A stretch of DNA of 64,000 nt, taken from assembly GCA_937978655.1 (NCBI GenBank), contig CALJUX010000014.1, positions 31,450-95,449 on the forward strand. The letters are read 5' to 3'. Numbering within the stretch: the stretch's first letter is position 1; the number at the start of each line of letters is the position of its first letter. Under the pieces are notes generated by a model. The model was not told where the DNA came from, searched no databases, and worked only from the letters and a program-made list of their open reading frames with translations. Source of the DNA: an uncultured Chromatiaceae bacterium (GTDB taxonomy: Bacteria; Pseudomonadota; Gammaproteobacteria; Enterobacterales; Alteromonadaceae). Shown here in pieces: positions 52,930 to 61,544 of this stretch. A program made the position numbers and the translations under genes.

Positions 52930-54342
52930 ATGAGTGAAATCAGAGGCCTGCAGGCCTGGATGAAATTAATTCTGCACCAGCAGATGCCGGCACTGGATTT
53001 TGTCGTGCAACAAATTTGTCAGCTGGATGAGCGCAATGAAGGCAATGCTGACGACCTGGCGAAAATTGTCCTGCGCGATGCCAGTCTGACCGCCAAAGTG
53101 TTACGGGTCGCCAATGCGGTGCACTACAACCGCTCCGGCAGACCGATCCAAACCGTGTCGCGCGCCATTATTCAGGTTGGTTTTGTCGAGATTAAAAACA
53201 TCACGCTGGCCAGCAGCCTGATTGACAGCTTTTTACAAGGCAAACCGCGTCAGTTGCTGTTACAACAACTGACGCAATCCTTCCATGCCGCAGTGCAGGC
53301 GCGCGCGCTGGTGCCACGTGCCGACGCCGCCAGGCGTGAGCTGGTGTTTATTGCCGCGCTGCTGCGCCATCTGGGAAAACTGGCGTTGCTGGTGACCCGG
53401 GAGCCGGCCGCCGAACATTTTGTCCGGGAGTGCCGGGAGTATCCGGATGACGAGCACGCCATTGCGATGAAATATCTCGGCATTGGCATCGACAGCCTGA
53501 CGCGGGAGTTAGTCCGGGAATGGAAGCTCGGTGACCATATTCTCGAAGCGGTGCAGCAAAACGCAGCGCCTGGCTCGGTTGGCGCGCTGGTCAATCTGGC
53601 CGACAGTATCAGTCAGCATCTGGCCGAAGGCCTGCAATCCGTCCGGATGCTGGACAATTGCGCCCAGGTGGCGCAGTTGTGTCAGCTGACACTGGAAGAA
53701 AGCCAGCAACTGGTGCTGCTGACGGCCGAAGAAGCGGCACTGACGGCCAACCAGTACAATGCCGAAAGTCTGGTGCCAATGTTGCCAAGCCGGGCGCAAA
53801 TTCTGGCGCAAAGTGAAACACAGCAGCGCACGGGTTATGAATTCAGTATGCATCTCAATACGTTACTGAAACTTCAGCGGGTCAGTGACAGTATGTCGCG
53901 TTTATTACATGCCACCGTGATTTGCCTGCAGGAAGGGGTTGGGCTGCCAAGAGTGGCGTTATTGCTGATGGATTATCACAGTAAGAGTTTTGTGCCCAGT
54001 TATGTCGCCGGCCGCGATACACAATTGTGGCGGAATCAGGCGGCCATTTCGCTGGAGCAGTTGCGCAAAGGTGAAGTGTTATATGAACTGCTGCGCCAGG
54101 ATCAGATGGGTTGGCATAAAAAGCAGCAATATGCACCGGAGCTTGGCGCGCTGAGCCAGTTTCTGCCATACGACGGTGATTGTTTTGTCGCGTCAGTGCG
54201 TGTGGACAAACGCCTGTTTGGGCTGTTGTATGCCGATGCGGCCGGGAAAACGCTGGATGATCGTCAGCAAACCGAGTTTGAACTGACCGCGCAGCTGCTC
54301 ACGCTGATGTTGCAGCAAAGCGATGGGAAGGCGATCGACTAA
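52930..54342 (+). CDS. HDOD domain protein with GAF-like C-terminus
   Basis: The product has 470 residues. The HDOD domain occupies about 10-210 (AKIVLRDASLTAKVLRVAN, then TVSRAIIQVGFVEIKNITLASSL), a catalytically silent relative of HD phosphohydrolases used in signalling scaffolds. A helical middle and a GAF-like domain (about 310-460, VGLPRVALLLMDYHSKSF) follow. Such proteins commonly take part in c-di-GMP or chemotaxis-like signalling. AGAGG precedes the ATG. Confidence 0.88.
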   Translation: MSEIRGLQAWMKLILHQQMPALDFVVQQICQLDERNEGNADDLAKIVLRDASLTAKVLRVANAVHYNRSGRPIQTVSRAIIQVGFVEIKNITLASSLIDSFLQGKPRQLLLQQLTQSFHAAVQARALVPRADAARRELVFIAALLRHLGKLALLVTREPAAEHFVRECREYPDDEHAIAMKYLGIGIDSLTRELVREWKLGDHILEAVQQNAAPGSVGALVNLADSISQHLAEGLQSVRMLDNCAQVAQLCQLTLEESQQLVLLTAEEAALTANQYNAESLVPMLPSRAQILAQSETQQRTGYEFSMHLNTLLKLQRVSDSMSRLLHATVICLQEGVGLPRVALLLMDYHSKSFVPSYVAGRDTQLWRNQAAISLEQLRKGEVLYELLRQDQMGWHKKQQYAPELGALSQFLPYDGDCFVASVRVDKRLFGLLYADAAGKTLDDRQQTEFELTAQLLTLMLQQSDGKAID

Positions 54343-54388
54343 ACTCTCTGCGTCAAATAAAGAGTGAGCGCCATGGATGGCAGCGAAT

Positions 54389-54420
54389 AAAAAAACGGGG
54401 GACGGCGCAAACGTCCCCCG
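54389..54420 (-). terminator. Strong minus-strand rho-independent terminator without an associated ORF
   Basis: A 9-bp GC-rich stem (CGGGGGACG / CGTCCCCCG) with a 7-nt loop is followed, on the minus strand only, by seven T (54395-54389). The plus-strand side lacks a T tract, so it does not serve the HDOD gene. Confidence 0.88.
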
Positions 54421-54521
54421 CAAAAGTCACTGCAGAACAGCAAACACCCAATCAACGACTGGGACTACCGTGGAGTGGATCCCTCCATGCACCGGGCAAG
54501 TATCGGTGTGTCATCCTGACG
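54389..54521 (-). ncRNA. Candidate Fur-regulated small RNA
   Basis: A minus-strand promoter (54556-54528) and the terminator at 54389 delimit about 130 nt with no credible ORF. The only start-like frame (20 codons) begins upstream of the predicted transcript start. Internal hairpins are visible: CACCG...CGGTG near 54510, TGGAG...CTCCA near 54485 and CCCA...TGGG near 54455. A Fur-box-like site overlaps the -35 region. The layout resembles RyhB- and PrrF-type sRNAs, but I see no RyhB core sequence. Expression is inferred, not shown. Confidence 0.6.
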
Positions 54522-54527
54522 TTGCAT

Positions 54528-54556
54528 ACAATAACTGCTCTTTTTTCTAATTGCAA
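54528..54556 (-). promoter_or_regulatory. Candidate promoter of the small RNA
   Basis: On the minus strand, TTGCAA (54556-54551) and TATTGT (54533-54528) are 17 nt apart. The -35 hexamer is palindromic and shared with the divergent promoter. Confidence 0.55.
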
Positions 54557-54579
54557 ATAATTCTCATTTAAATTATTTT
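54551..54579 (+). promoter_or_regulatory. Candidate promoter of the 52-residue protein gene
   Basis: TTGCAA (54551-54556) and TATTTT (54574-54579) are 17 nt apart; the start would be about 25 nt before the ATG at 54611. The spacer contains the Fur-box-like sequence. Confidence 0.5.
54553..54570. promoter_or_regulatory. Candidate Fur box between divergent promoters
   Basis: GCAAATAATTCTCATTTA (reverse complement TAAATGAGAATTATTTGC) closely resembles natural Fur sites and keeps the AATGA-x-AAT-x-ATT core. It overlaps the -35 of both promoters, so iron-loaded Fur would block both directions. Confidence 0.6.
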
Positions 54580-54610
54580 GCTCTGAGGATTTAGCCTCGG
54601 GAGCGGCAAA

Positions 54611-54769
54611 ATGCTGGGATTAAGTTTGTGGGTCATTTGGCCGGCGTTGCTGGTCTGGAGTCTGGACTGGTGGTTGTACCGGCGGCCGGATGCCCGGATG
54701 CTGGCTTTGGTTGGCGGCTGGTTATTGCTGATGTTGATCAGTACTTTATGGTCAGTTCATCAGCGCTGA
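54611..54769 (+). CDS. Small membrane protein (52 residues)
   Basis: A 52-codon ORF starts with ATG 8 nt after GGGAG. The product has two hydrophobic helices (LSLWVIWPALLVWSL and LALVGGWLLLMLISTLW) separated by a basic loop (YRRPDAR), a simple hairpin membrane protein. No family is recognised. A predicted promoter with a Fur-box-like site lies in front, so it may be induced by iron shortage. The next gene starts 66 nt later. Confidence 0.65.
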   Translation: MLGLSLWVIWPALLVWSLDWWLYRRPDARMLALVGGWLLLMLISTLWSVHQR

Positions 54770-54835
54770 GTTATTGCAGTGGCAGGCAAAAGCAACAATA
54801 CTGCTGTCACAGGTTTTTCTTTCCGGTAGAGACAG

Positions 54836-57800
54836 ATGCAAAGCTGGCGGATTTACTGCCTGATCATCATGTTATGCAGTGTTTCGCTGCGGCTTGGTGC
54901 TGCGCAGTCAGGCACTGATGCCGTCAGTGCTCATGCTGAGGTGTACAGTCGTTTTCTGAATCTGACCCGCGTGTCGCCCCGTCTGGCTCAATCGACGGCG
55001 CTGGTGCAGGACCAGCAAGGTTTCCTGTGGATTGGTACGCAACACGGTTTGTACCGTTTTGATGGTCAGCAGCTGAAAACGTATCAGGCGGTGCCGGGGC
55101 AAACGAATACGCTGTCGGCGGACTGGGTGTCCAGTCTGCTGGTGGACCGGCAGGGCAGCCTGTGGATCGGCACCCGCTATGGCGGACTGAACCGGTTTAA
55201 TCCGGCGACGGAACAATTCAGCCGGGTGCCATTGCCGGCGGCGCAGGGTGAACAGCAGCAAGTCGAAATTTCGGTGGTGTACCAGGACCCCAAAGGCGAG
55301 TTGTGGGTCGGAACTTATGGCGGCGGCCTGCTGCGCTGGAATGCCAAAGAAGCCCGGCTGGAAAACGTGACCCTGCCGCTGCCGCCAAATGAATTAGACA
55401 GTCTGTACATCAATACGCTGTTCCGTGATGCCAGTGGCTATCTGTGGATTGGTACCGGCAATGCGCCGCTGCGCAACCGTCAGGTACAGCAGGGCGGCGC
55501 TATCCGTTGGCACCCGGAACAGGGACATAAACAACTGTTCAGTGTGCGCAGTTCAGTGTTATCGGTGGCGGCAATTACCGCTGTGACCGCCGATGCACAG
55601 GGGCAAGTCTGGCTGACCAGTTATGGTGGCGGTTTGTACCGGTTTGACAGTGCCAGCGGTGTGTTAACGGCGGAGCGGGCGCAGCCGGATATGTTGCAAC
55701 AGGGCTTGCTGACCGATATCGGTTTTGACCGGTCCGGCGGGCGTTGGGTCAGCAGTTACGACAACGGTCTGTGGTACTTGCCGCCAGGCGGCACCACCTG
55801 GCAGTTGTTTAAAGCCAACCCGCTGGTCAGTTATCAGTTACCCAGCAATAACCTCACCGGATTATTTTTCGACCGGCAGCAGTCGTTGTGGCTGAAAACA
55901 CCGGTCGGTGTTTTTGGCTTGTCGGCACAGGCGCAGCAAGTGCGGAATATTCCGCTGGGGCCCGGCGATACCGGTTTGCTGGCACACGGTGATGTGTTTG
56001 GCATCTGGTATCACAATGACAAACAGGTCTGGCTGGCCAATCGTGATGGCGGCCTGGCTGAGCTGGACCTGACGCAGTACCGGGTCAAACGTTGGCCGTT
56101 ACCACAACTGCCGGGGCTGAAAAAACAACCGACGCTGGCCCGGCATGTGGTACAGGATAAAGCGGGCATGGTCTATGTGGGTACTGACGCCGGTTTGTTC
56201 CGCTTTGACCCGGTGACGTCGCAATGGCAGCTTGAAACGCTGCAAGCCGGCTTGCAACCGCATATCGGTAATTTGCATCTGGACAGCGCCGGCCGGCTTT
56301 GGATTGGCACCCGTGGCGAAGGCTTGTTTGTGCTGCAGGATGGCCAGGCTCGCCAGTTCCATCAGGCCGTGCGGCCGGGCGTCAGCCTCGACAATGCGGT
56401 GATCTCGATTCTGGCGTCAGATCTGCAGGATGACCTGTGGGTTGGCCTCGCCGATCAGGGCCTGGTCCGGCTGAATAAACACAGCGGGCAACTGCAAAGC
56501 TGGCAGGCGTCGGATGGGGCAGGTTTGCGTTTTAATGGGGTGCAGCTGATTTATCCGGAAGGGGGGCAGCTGTGGATCCGCGCCGGCAATATTAACCACC
56601 GTGTGCTGCGCGACCCGCAGCAGCCGGACAAAATCACCGGTTTTAAAGCCTATCTGAGCCCGGCTGATCAGGATAAATATCTGGAAGATGCCCGTCAGTT
56701 TTTGTTGCTGTACCGCAATAAGCTGCAACCGGGTGGTCTGGTACAGTTTGGCGACATGCATGGTTTTCAAAGCACCACCTGGATCGGAGCCTGGTTTATC
56801 GACCCCAGCCAGCGGCAATATCGTGGCGGCAGTCAGGGACTCGACATCTATCCGGCCACCGCCGTGTTGCAGGCAGCAACCGAATTACCGGTGCGGCTGA
56901 CCGGTTTTAGCCTGTTTAACCGGCCGGTTCAGGTCGGGGACAGCAGCGGCGTGCATTTGCAAAAATCAGTTGGGTTTGCCGAGCAGATCCAGCTGCAATA
57001 CGAGCAGGATATGTTCAGCCTGAACTTTTCGGCGCTGAATTTTGTCGACCCGCTGGCGATGCAATATCGTTACCGCCTGACCGGCTTTGACCGCGACTGG
57101 ATTGAGACCGATGCCGTTAATCCGGTCGCCACTTACACCCGGCTGGCGCCGGGCCGCTACCGGTTTGAGGTGATGGCGCGGGCGCCGGGGCAGGCCTGGC
57201 GCGATCAACAAACCAACCACATCAATATCGATATTCTGCCGCCCTGGTGGCTGACCTGGTGGTTTAAAGGGCTGATGGTGGCCCTGACCTTCAGTCTGAT
57301 TTGGTTTGTGATGCAATACCGCTTGCGGCATGAACGTAAGACCCGGCTCTGGCTGGAGAAAGTGGTGGATAAGCGCACCAGTGAGCTGAAAAACCAGCAT
57401 CAGGCGCTGAGCAATTCCTACCGCGATTTGTCGTTGTTGCAAACGGTGGCGCGCCAAATTACCGCGTCGCTGGATTTGCAGGAGATCTTGTTGCTGGTGC
57501 ACCGCAGTCTGAATGATCTGATGGACGTGCATGTGCTGGCGATTGGGGTGTACAAAGATGAGCAGCAGGTGCTGGAGTTCAGCCACTGGCTGGAAAATGG
57601 CCAGCTGATGCCGGCGTTTGAGCTGGTCTTGCAGGGCCAGGCCAATCTGGCGGCGGTGTGTTTTGCCCAGCAGCGGGAAATTCAGACGCGCACCCGACAG
57701 GACTTTTTGTTGTATTTACCCCAGTTGCCGCAGCCGCTGGTCGGCGAGCCGATGCAGTCCGTGTTGTATTTCCCCTTGACAGTCAAAGGTGAACAGATTG

Positions 57801-58696
57801 GCTGTCTGACCATCCAAAGCCCGCAGCAACATGCCTTTCTGGCCGAGCAAACCGATTTATTGCGCACCTTATGCAGCACTATTGCGATTGCGGTTGCCAA
57901 CGCCAATGTGGTGCACCGGCTGCAACAAACCCGTGAGCAACTGGTGATGCAGGAAAAAATGGCCTCGCTTGGTGGTCTGGTTGCCGGTGTCGCACATGAA
58001 ATTAATACGCCGTTGGGGATTTGTGTCACGGCGGCCAGTCATTTACAACATGAGCTGGCACAACTGCGCGAACAGCAGAAGAATAAACAGCTGACTATTC
58101 AGATATTTAATGAGTACCTGGACACCGCAACCTCAACCTGTCAAATGCTGACGGACAATACCCAACGTGTTGCTGCGCTGGTGCAAAGTTTTAAACAGGT
58201 CGCGGTGGATCGCACTGCAATCAGTGTGCGTGAAGTGGAGTTAAGCAGTTACTTTGCGGAAGTGTTGCAGGCACTGATGCCGGAATTGAACAAAGCCGCT
58301 TGTCAGGTTGATTATCAGCCGCAACAAGGACTGGTGCTGTTTGCCGATGCCGGTATTCTGGCCCGGCTGCTGGAACATCTGGTGATGAATTCGCTGCAGC
58401 ACGCCTTTTTGCCGCAGCAAACCGACCGGCAGCTCCTGCTGCGGCTCAGCCAACAAGGCAATCAGGTGCTGATCCAATATCAGGACAATGGTCAGGGCAT
58501 GGCTGCTGAACTGATCCCGCGTTTGTTTGAACCTTTTTTTACCACTAAACGTCATCAGGGTTACAGTGGGCTTGGCAGCCACATTATTTACAATCTGGTG
58601 ACGGTGGAACTGAACGGCAGCATTCAGGTGCGCAGCGAGGCGGGGCAAGGTTTAAGTTACCGCATCCTGCTACCGCTGCAACGCCGGCCTGATTAA
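54836..58696 (+). CDS. Large propeller-type sensor histidine kinase
   Basis: The protein has 1286 residues. A signal peptide (to about 24) is followed by about twelve regulator-propeller repeats (WIGTxxGLxRF pattern, for example GFLWIGTQHGLYRFD and GMVYVGTDAGLFRFD) forming two periplasmic beta-propellers (about 40-660), and then a Y_Y_Y domain (about 690-790, YRYRLTGFDRDW). One membrane helix (about 805-825), a GAF domain (about 880-1025), a HisKA box with His1054 (GVAHEINTPLG) and an ATPase domain follow. Unlike many Bacteroidetes relatives it has no receiver or AraC output, and no partner regulator lies next to it. Such sensors often detect polysaccharide fragments. Confidence 0.9.
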   Translation: MQSWRIYCLIIMLCSVSLRLGAAQSGTDAVSAHAEVYSRFLNLTRVSPRLAQSTALVQDQQGFLWIGTQHGLYRFDGQQLKTYQAVPGQTNTLSADWVSSLLVDRQGSLWIGTRYGGLNRFNPATEQFSRVPLPAAQGEQQQVEISVVYQDPKGELWVGTYGGGLLRWNAKEARLENVTLPLPPNELDSLYINTLFRDASGYLWIGTGNAPLRNRQVQQGGAIRWHPEQGHKQLFSVRSSVLSVAAITAVTADAQGQVWLTSYGGGLYRFDSASGVLTAERAQPDMLQQGLLTDIGFDRSGGRWVSSYDNGLWYLPPGGTTWQLFKANPLVSYQLPSNNLTGLFFDRQQSLWLKTPVGVFGLSAQAQQVRNIPLGPGDTGLLAHGDVFGIWYHNDKQVWLANRDGGLAELDLTQYRVKRWPLPQLPGLKKQPTLARHVVQDKAGMVYVGTDAGLFRFDPVTSQWQLETLQAGLQPHIGNLHLDSAGRLWIGTRGEGLFVLQDGQARQFHQAVRPGVSLDNAVISILASDLQDDLWVGLADQGLVRLNKHSGQLQSWQASDGAGLRFNGVQLIYPEGGQLWIRAGNINHRVLRDPQQPDKITGFKAYLSPADQDKYLEDARQFLLLYRNKLQPGGLVQFGDMHGFQSTTWIGAWFIDPSQRQYRGGSQGLDIYPATAVLQAATELPVRLTGFSLFNRPVQVGDSSGVHLQKSVGFAEQIQLQYEQDMFSLNFSALNFVDPLAMQYRYRLTGFDRDWIETDAVNPVATYTRLAPGRYRFEVMARAPGQAWRDQQTNHINIDILPPWWLTWWFKGLMVALTFSLIWFVMQYRLRHERKTRLWLEKVVDKRTSELKNQHQALSNSYRDLSLLQTVARQITASLDLQEILLLVHRSLNDLMDVHVLAIGVYKDEQQVLEFSHWLENGQLMPAFELVLQGQANLAAVCFAQQREIQTRTRQDFLLYLPQLPQPLVGEPMQSVLYFPLTVKGEQIGCLTIQSPQQHAFLAEQTDLLRTLCSTIAIAVANANVVHRLQQTREQLVMQEKMASLGGLVAGVAHEINTPLGICVTAASHLQHELAQLREQQKNKQLTIQIFNEYLDTATSTCQMLTDNTQRVAALVQSFKQVAVDRTAISVREVELSSYFAEVLQALMPELNKAACQVDYQPQQGLVLFADAGILARLLEHLVMNSLQHAFLPQQTDRQLLLRLSQQGNQVLIQYQDNGQGMAAELIPRLFEPFFTTKRHQGYSGLGSHIIYNLVTVELNGSIQVRSEAGQGLSYRILLPLQRRPD

Positions 58697-58724
58697 GTGG
58701 CAAGGCGAAATGCTTGCAATAATA

Positions 58725-58757
58725 TTTCGAATAGATAGAATATCTTTCGAATCGAAA
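58725..58757. promoter_or_regulatory. Candidate operator for the DeoR-family regulator
   Basis: TTTCGA-A-TCGAAA at 58745-58757 is a perfect palindrome with 6-bp arms. A second TTTCGAAT lies at 58725-58732, exactly 20 bp (two helical turns) upstream. TTTCG-type repeats are characteristic of DeoR/GlpR/AgaR sites. The position about 30 bp before the regulator gene suits autorepression. Confidence 0.55.
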
Positions 58758-58786
58758 CTTAAACCGAAATTTAAGCGCGCACACTG

Positions 58787-59578
58787 ATGAATAAACGTAA
58801 TACACAACAAAGACGCCGCAGCATTCTGGATTTGCTGGCCGAACAGGGTGAAGTCAGTGTCGACGATTTGGCGCTGCGCTTTGAAACTTCGGAAGTGACG
58901 ATTCGCAAAGATTTAACCGCACTGGAAGACAACGGTTTGCTGTTGCGCCGCTACGGCGGTGCCGTGCAGCTGCCGCATGAGCTAATCAGCGAAGCTGTGC
59001 CTTCCGCGATTTCGGCGCGTAAACAGGCGCTGGCCAAAGCCGCAGCGGCGCTGATTAAAGACCACTACCGCATTATTCTCGACAGCGGCAGCACCACGGC
59101 AGCCTTATTGCCGGAGCTTTCCGCCAAGCAAGGCCTGGTCGTGATGACCAACTCGCTGTTCATCGCCAACAGCCTGCGTGAACTGGAACACGAACCCAAA
59201 TTATTAATGACCGGTGGCAGCTGGGACGCGCAGTCTGAGTCCTTTCAGGGCCAGCTGGCGGAACAGGTGCTCAGGGCCTACGACTTTGATCAGCTGTTTA
59301 TCGGTGCTGACGGCATCGATTTACAACGCGGTACCACCACCTTCAATGAACTGACCAGCTTAAGCCGGGTGATGGCTGAAGTGGCACGCGAAGTGGTGGT
59401 GATGGTGGAATCGGATAAAATCGGCCGCAAAATTCATAATCTCGAACTGCCGTGGACGTCGATAAAAATCCTGGTAACAGACGACAAGTTACCCGACACG
59501 GCAAAAAGGCAAATAGAACAGCAGGGCGTCCGGGTGATCTGTGCCCCTGTTTCAACTGAACATACGACATCGGAGTAA
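58787..59578 (+). CDS. DeoR/GlpR family transcriptional regulator upstream of glmS
   Basis: The protein has 263 residues: an N-terminal winged helix (QRRRSILDLLAEQGEVSVDDLA, then TSEVTIRKDLTALEDNG) and a C-terminal sugar-phosphate-binding domain (ILDSGSTTAALLPEL, QLFIGADGID). It ends 2 nt before the glmS start, so the two are one transcript. The likely ligand is an amino-sugar phosphate such as glucosamine-6-phosphate, giving feedback on glmS. This is an inference from position; the same pairing occurs in other Alteromonadales. Confidence 0.92.
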   Translation: MNKRNTQQRRRSILDLLAEQGEVSVDDLALRFETSEVTIRKDLTALEDNGLLLRRYGGAVQLPHELISEAVPSAISARKQALAKAAAALIKDHYRIILDSGSTTAALLPELSAKQGLVVMTNSLFIANSLRELEHEPKLLMTGGSWDAQSESFQGQLAEQVLRAYDFDQLFIGADGIDLQRGTTTFNELTSLSRVMAEVAREVVVMVESDKIGRKIHNLELPWTSIKILVTDDKLPDTAKRQIEQQGVRVICAPVSTEHTTSE

Positions 59579-59580
59579 AT

Positions 59581-61410
59581 ATGTGTGGAATAGTAGGCGC
59601 AGTAGCGCAACGTGACGTCGTCGACATTCTGGTCGAAGGTTTACGTCGTCTGGAATACCGCGGTTATGACTCAGCCGGCGTTGCCGTGGTGAGCCCAACC
59701 GGTGAGTTGCAGCGCATCCGCCGTTTAGGCAAAGTGAAAGAACTGTCCGACGCGGTGAAGTTAAACCCGACCGTTGGCGGCACTGGCATCGCGCACACCC
59801 GCTGGGCGACGCACGGCGAACCTTCTGAGCGCAACGCGCATCCACACGTCTCTGACAAAATCTCTGTCGTGCACAACGGCATCATCGAAAACCACGGCCC
59901 GCTGCGCGAAATGCTGAAAAGCAAAGGTTATGTGTTTAATTCCGACACAGACACTGAAGTCATCGCGCATTTAGTCGAAGAAGAATTCAAAACCGCTGGT
60001 TCGTTACTGGCTGCAGTACAAACAGCAGTAAAACAATTCAGCGGTGCTTACGGCACAGTGCTGATGGACAAAACTGACCCGTCGCATTTAGTCGTCGCGC
60101 GCTCTGGCAGCCCGCTGGTGATTGGTCTCGGTATCGGCGAAAACTTTATCGCTTCAGACCAACTGGCGCTGTTACCGGTCACCCGTCGTTTTATGTTTTT
60201 AGAAGAAGGTGATGTAGCGGAAATTACCCGCTTTGATGTCACTGTTTATGACAAACACGGTAATAAAGTGGAACGCGCTGTGACTGAGTCGAACGTCAGC
60301 TATGACGCCGGCGACAAAGGCCAATATCGCCACTTTATGCTCAAAGAAATCTACGAACAGCCACACGCCATCATGAACACGCTGGAAGGCCGTTTGGGTT
60401 CTGATTCAGTGTTGGATGAGACTTTTGGTAACGGCGCCGCTGAGCTGTTTAAGAAAGTGAAACATATCCAGATCGTGGCCTGCGGTACGTCGTATCACTC
60501 TGGTATGGTCGCCCGTTACTGGCTGGAGTCTTTAGGTGGTATTTCCTGTAACGTCGAAATCGCTTCTGAATTCCGTTACCGCAAATCTTTTGTGCAGCCT
60601 GGTTCGTTGCTGGTCAGCATTTCGCAGTCCGGCGAAACGGCGGATACTTTAGCCGCGCTGCGTCTGGCCAAAGAAGCCGGTTACTTGGGCAGTCTGACGA
60701 TTTGTAACGTGGCCGGCTCTTCGCTGGTGCGTGAATCAGACTTAGCCTTTATGACCCGCGCCGGTGCTGAAATTGGCGTGGCATCCACCAAAGCCTTCAC
60801 CACGCAGCTGGTTGGTTTAGCCATGCTGACGCTGGCGGTGGGTAAGTACAACGGCTTAACCGCAGCTGCGCAAAAAGACATGGTAGAAGCGTTGAAATCG
60901 CTGCCAGCCAAACTGGAAGAAACCCTGACGTTAGCCGGCAAAATCGAACAGCTGGCGGAAGAGTTCGCTGATAAGCACCATTCATTGTTCTTAGGCCGTG
61001 GCGACCAGTACCCAATCGCAATGGAAGGCGCACTGAAACTCAAAGAGATTTCTTACATCCACGCTGAAGCCTACGCCGCAGGCGAGCTGAAACACGGCCC
61101 GCTGGCACTGATTGACGCGCAGATGCCAATCATCGTGGTAGCACCCAACAACGAACTGCTGGAAAAACTGCAGTCCAACGTCGAAGAAGTGCGCGCCCGC
61201 GGCGGTATCCTGTATGTGTTCGCTGACGTCAACGCGCACTTTAAATCGGATGCCAACCAGCGCGTGCTGAACGTGCCACACGTCCACCCACTGATCGCAC
61301 CGATCATCTACACCATCCCGCTGCAACTGCTGAGCTACTACGTCGCCATCATCAAAGGCACAGACGTCGACCAGCCACGCAATTTGGCGAAGTCAGTGAC
61401 TGTAGAATAA
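59581..61410 (+). CDS. glmS: Glutamine-fructose-6-phosphate aminotransferase (isomerizing)
   Basis: GlmS makes glucosamine-6-phosphate from fructose-6-phosphate and glutamine, the entry to UDP-GlcNAc for peptidoglycan and LPS. The 609-residue protein begins MCGIVGAVAQ with catalytic Cys2 of the glutaminase domain (to about 240). Two SIS isomerase domains follow (SQSGETADTLAALR, EGALKLKEISYIHAEAY), ending in DQPRNLAKSVTVE. It is complete. Regulation is probably by the adjacent DeoR protein, since GlmY/GlmZ sRNAs are not recognised in this window. Confidence 0.98.
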   Translation: MCGIVGAVAQRDVVDILVEGLRRLEYRGYDSAGVAVVSPTGELQRIRRLGKVKELSDAVKLNPTVGGTGIAHTRWATHGEPSERNAHPHVSDKISVVHNGIIENHGPLREMLKSKGYVFNSDTDTEVIAHLVEEEFKTAGSLLAAVQTAVKQFSGAYGTVLMDKTDPSHLVVARSGSPLVIGLGIGENFIASDQLALLPVTRRFMFLEEGDVAEITRFDVTVYDKHGNKVERAVTESNVSYDAGDKGQYRHFMLKEIYEQPHAIMNTLEGRLGSDSVLDETFGNGAAELFKKVKHIQIVACGTSYHSGMVARYWLESLGGISCNVEIASEFRYRKSFVQPGSLLVSISQSGETADTLAALRLAKEAGYLGSLTICNVAGSSLVRESDLAFMTRAGAEIGVASTKAFTTQLVGLAMLTLAVGKYNGLTAAAQKDMVEALKSLPAKLEETLTLAGKIEQLAEEFADKHHSLFLGRGDQYPIAMEGALKLKEISYIHAEAYAAGELKHGPLALIDAQMPIIVVAPNNELLEKLQSNVEEVRARGGILYVFADVNAHFKSDANQRVLNVPHVHPLIAPIIYTIPLQLLSYYVAIIKGTDVDQPRNLAKSVTVE

Positions 61411-61427
61411 GTTACTGATTTATTTTA

Positions 61428-61454
61428 AAAACCCGGCTTGGCGCCGGGTTTTTT
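61428..61454 (+). terminator. Rho-independent terminator after glmS
   Basis: An 8-bp stem (AACCCGGC / GCCGGGTT) with a 5-nt loop is followed by T, 18 nt after the stop. It is nearly identical in sequence to the terminator at 5076. Confidence 0.9.
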
Positions 61455-61544
61455 ATTACCTGAAATTCAGTGCTGTAAAACTTGTTGCCGCGGAAAGTCC
61501 GGTGCTATGGTAGTGACTCATGGGTCATCACAGGGACGTAAAGC

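Noticed and set aside
54389..54521. Assignment of the candidate sRNA as RyhB itself
   Set aside because: The conserved RyhB core cannot be found on either strand, so only a functional analogy is offered.
54465..54527. A 20-codon ORF in the candidate sRNA
   Set aside because: Its ATG lies just after the -10 box and before the predicted transcript start, and no Shine-Dalgarno precedes it.
54628..54918. A 96-codon plus-strand ORF overlapping the 52-residue protein and the start of the propeller kinase
   Set aside because: It reads both real genes out of frame and has no ribosome site. The in-frame alternative at 54611 has a better start and a sensible hydrophobic pattern.
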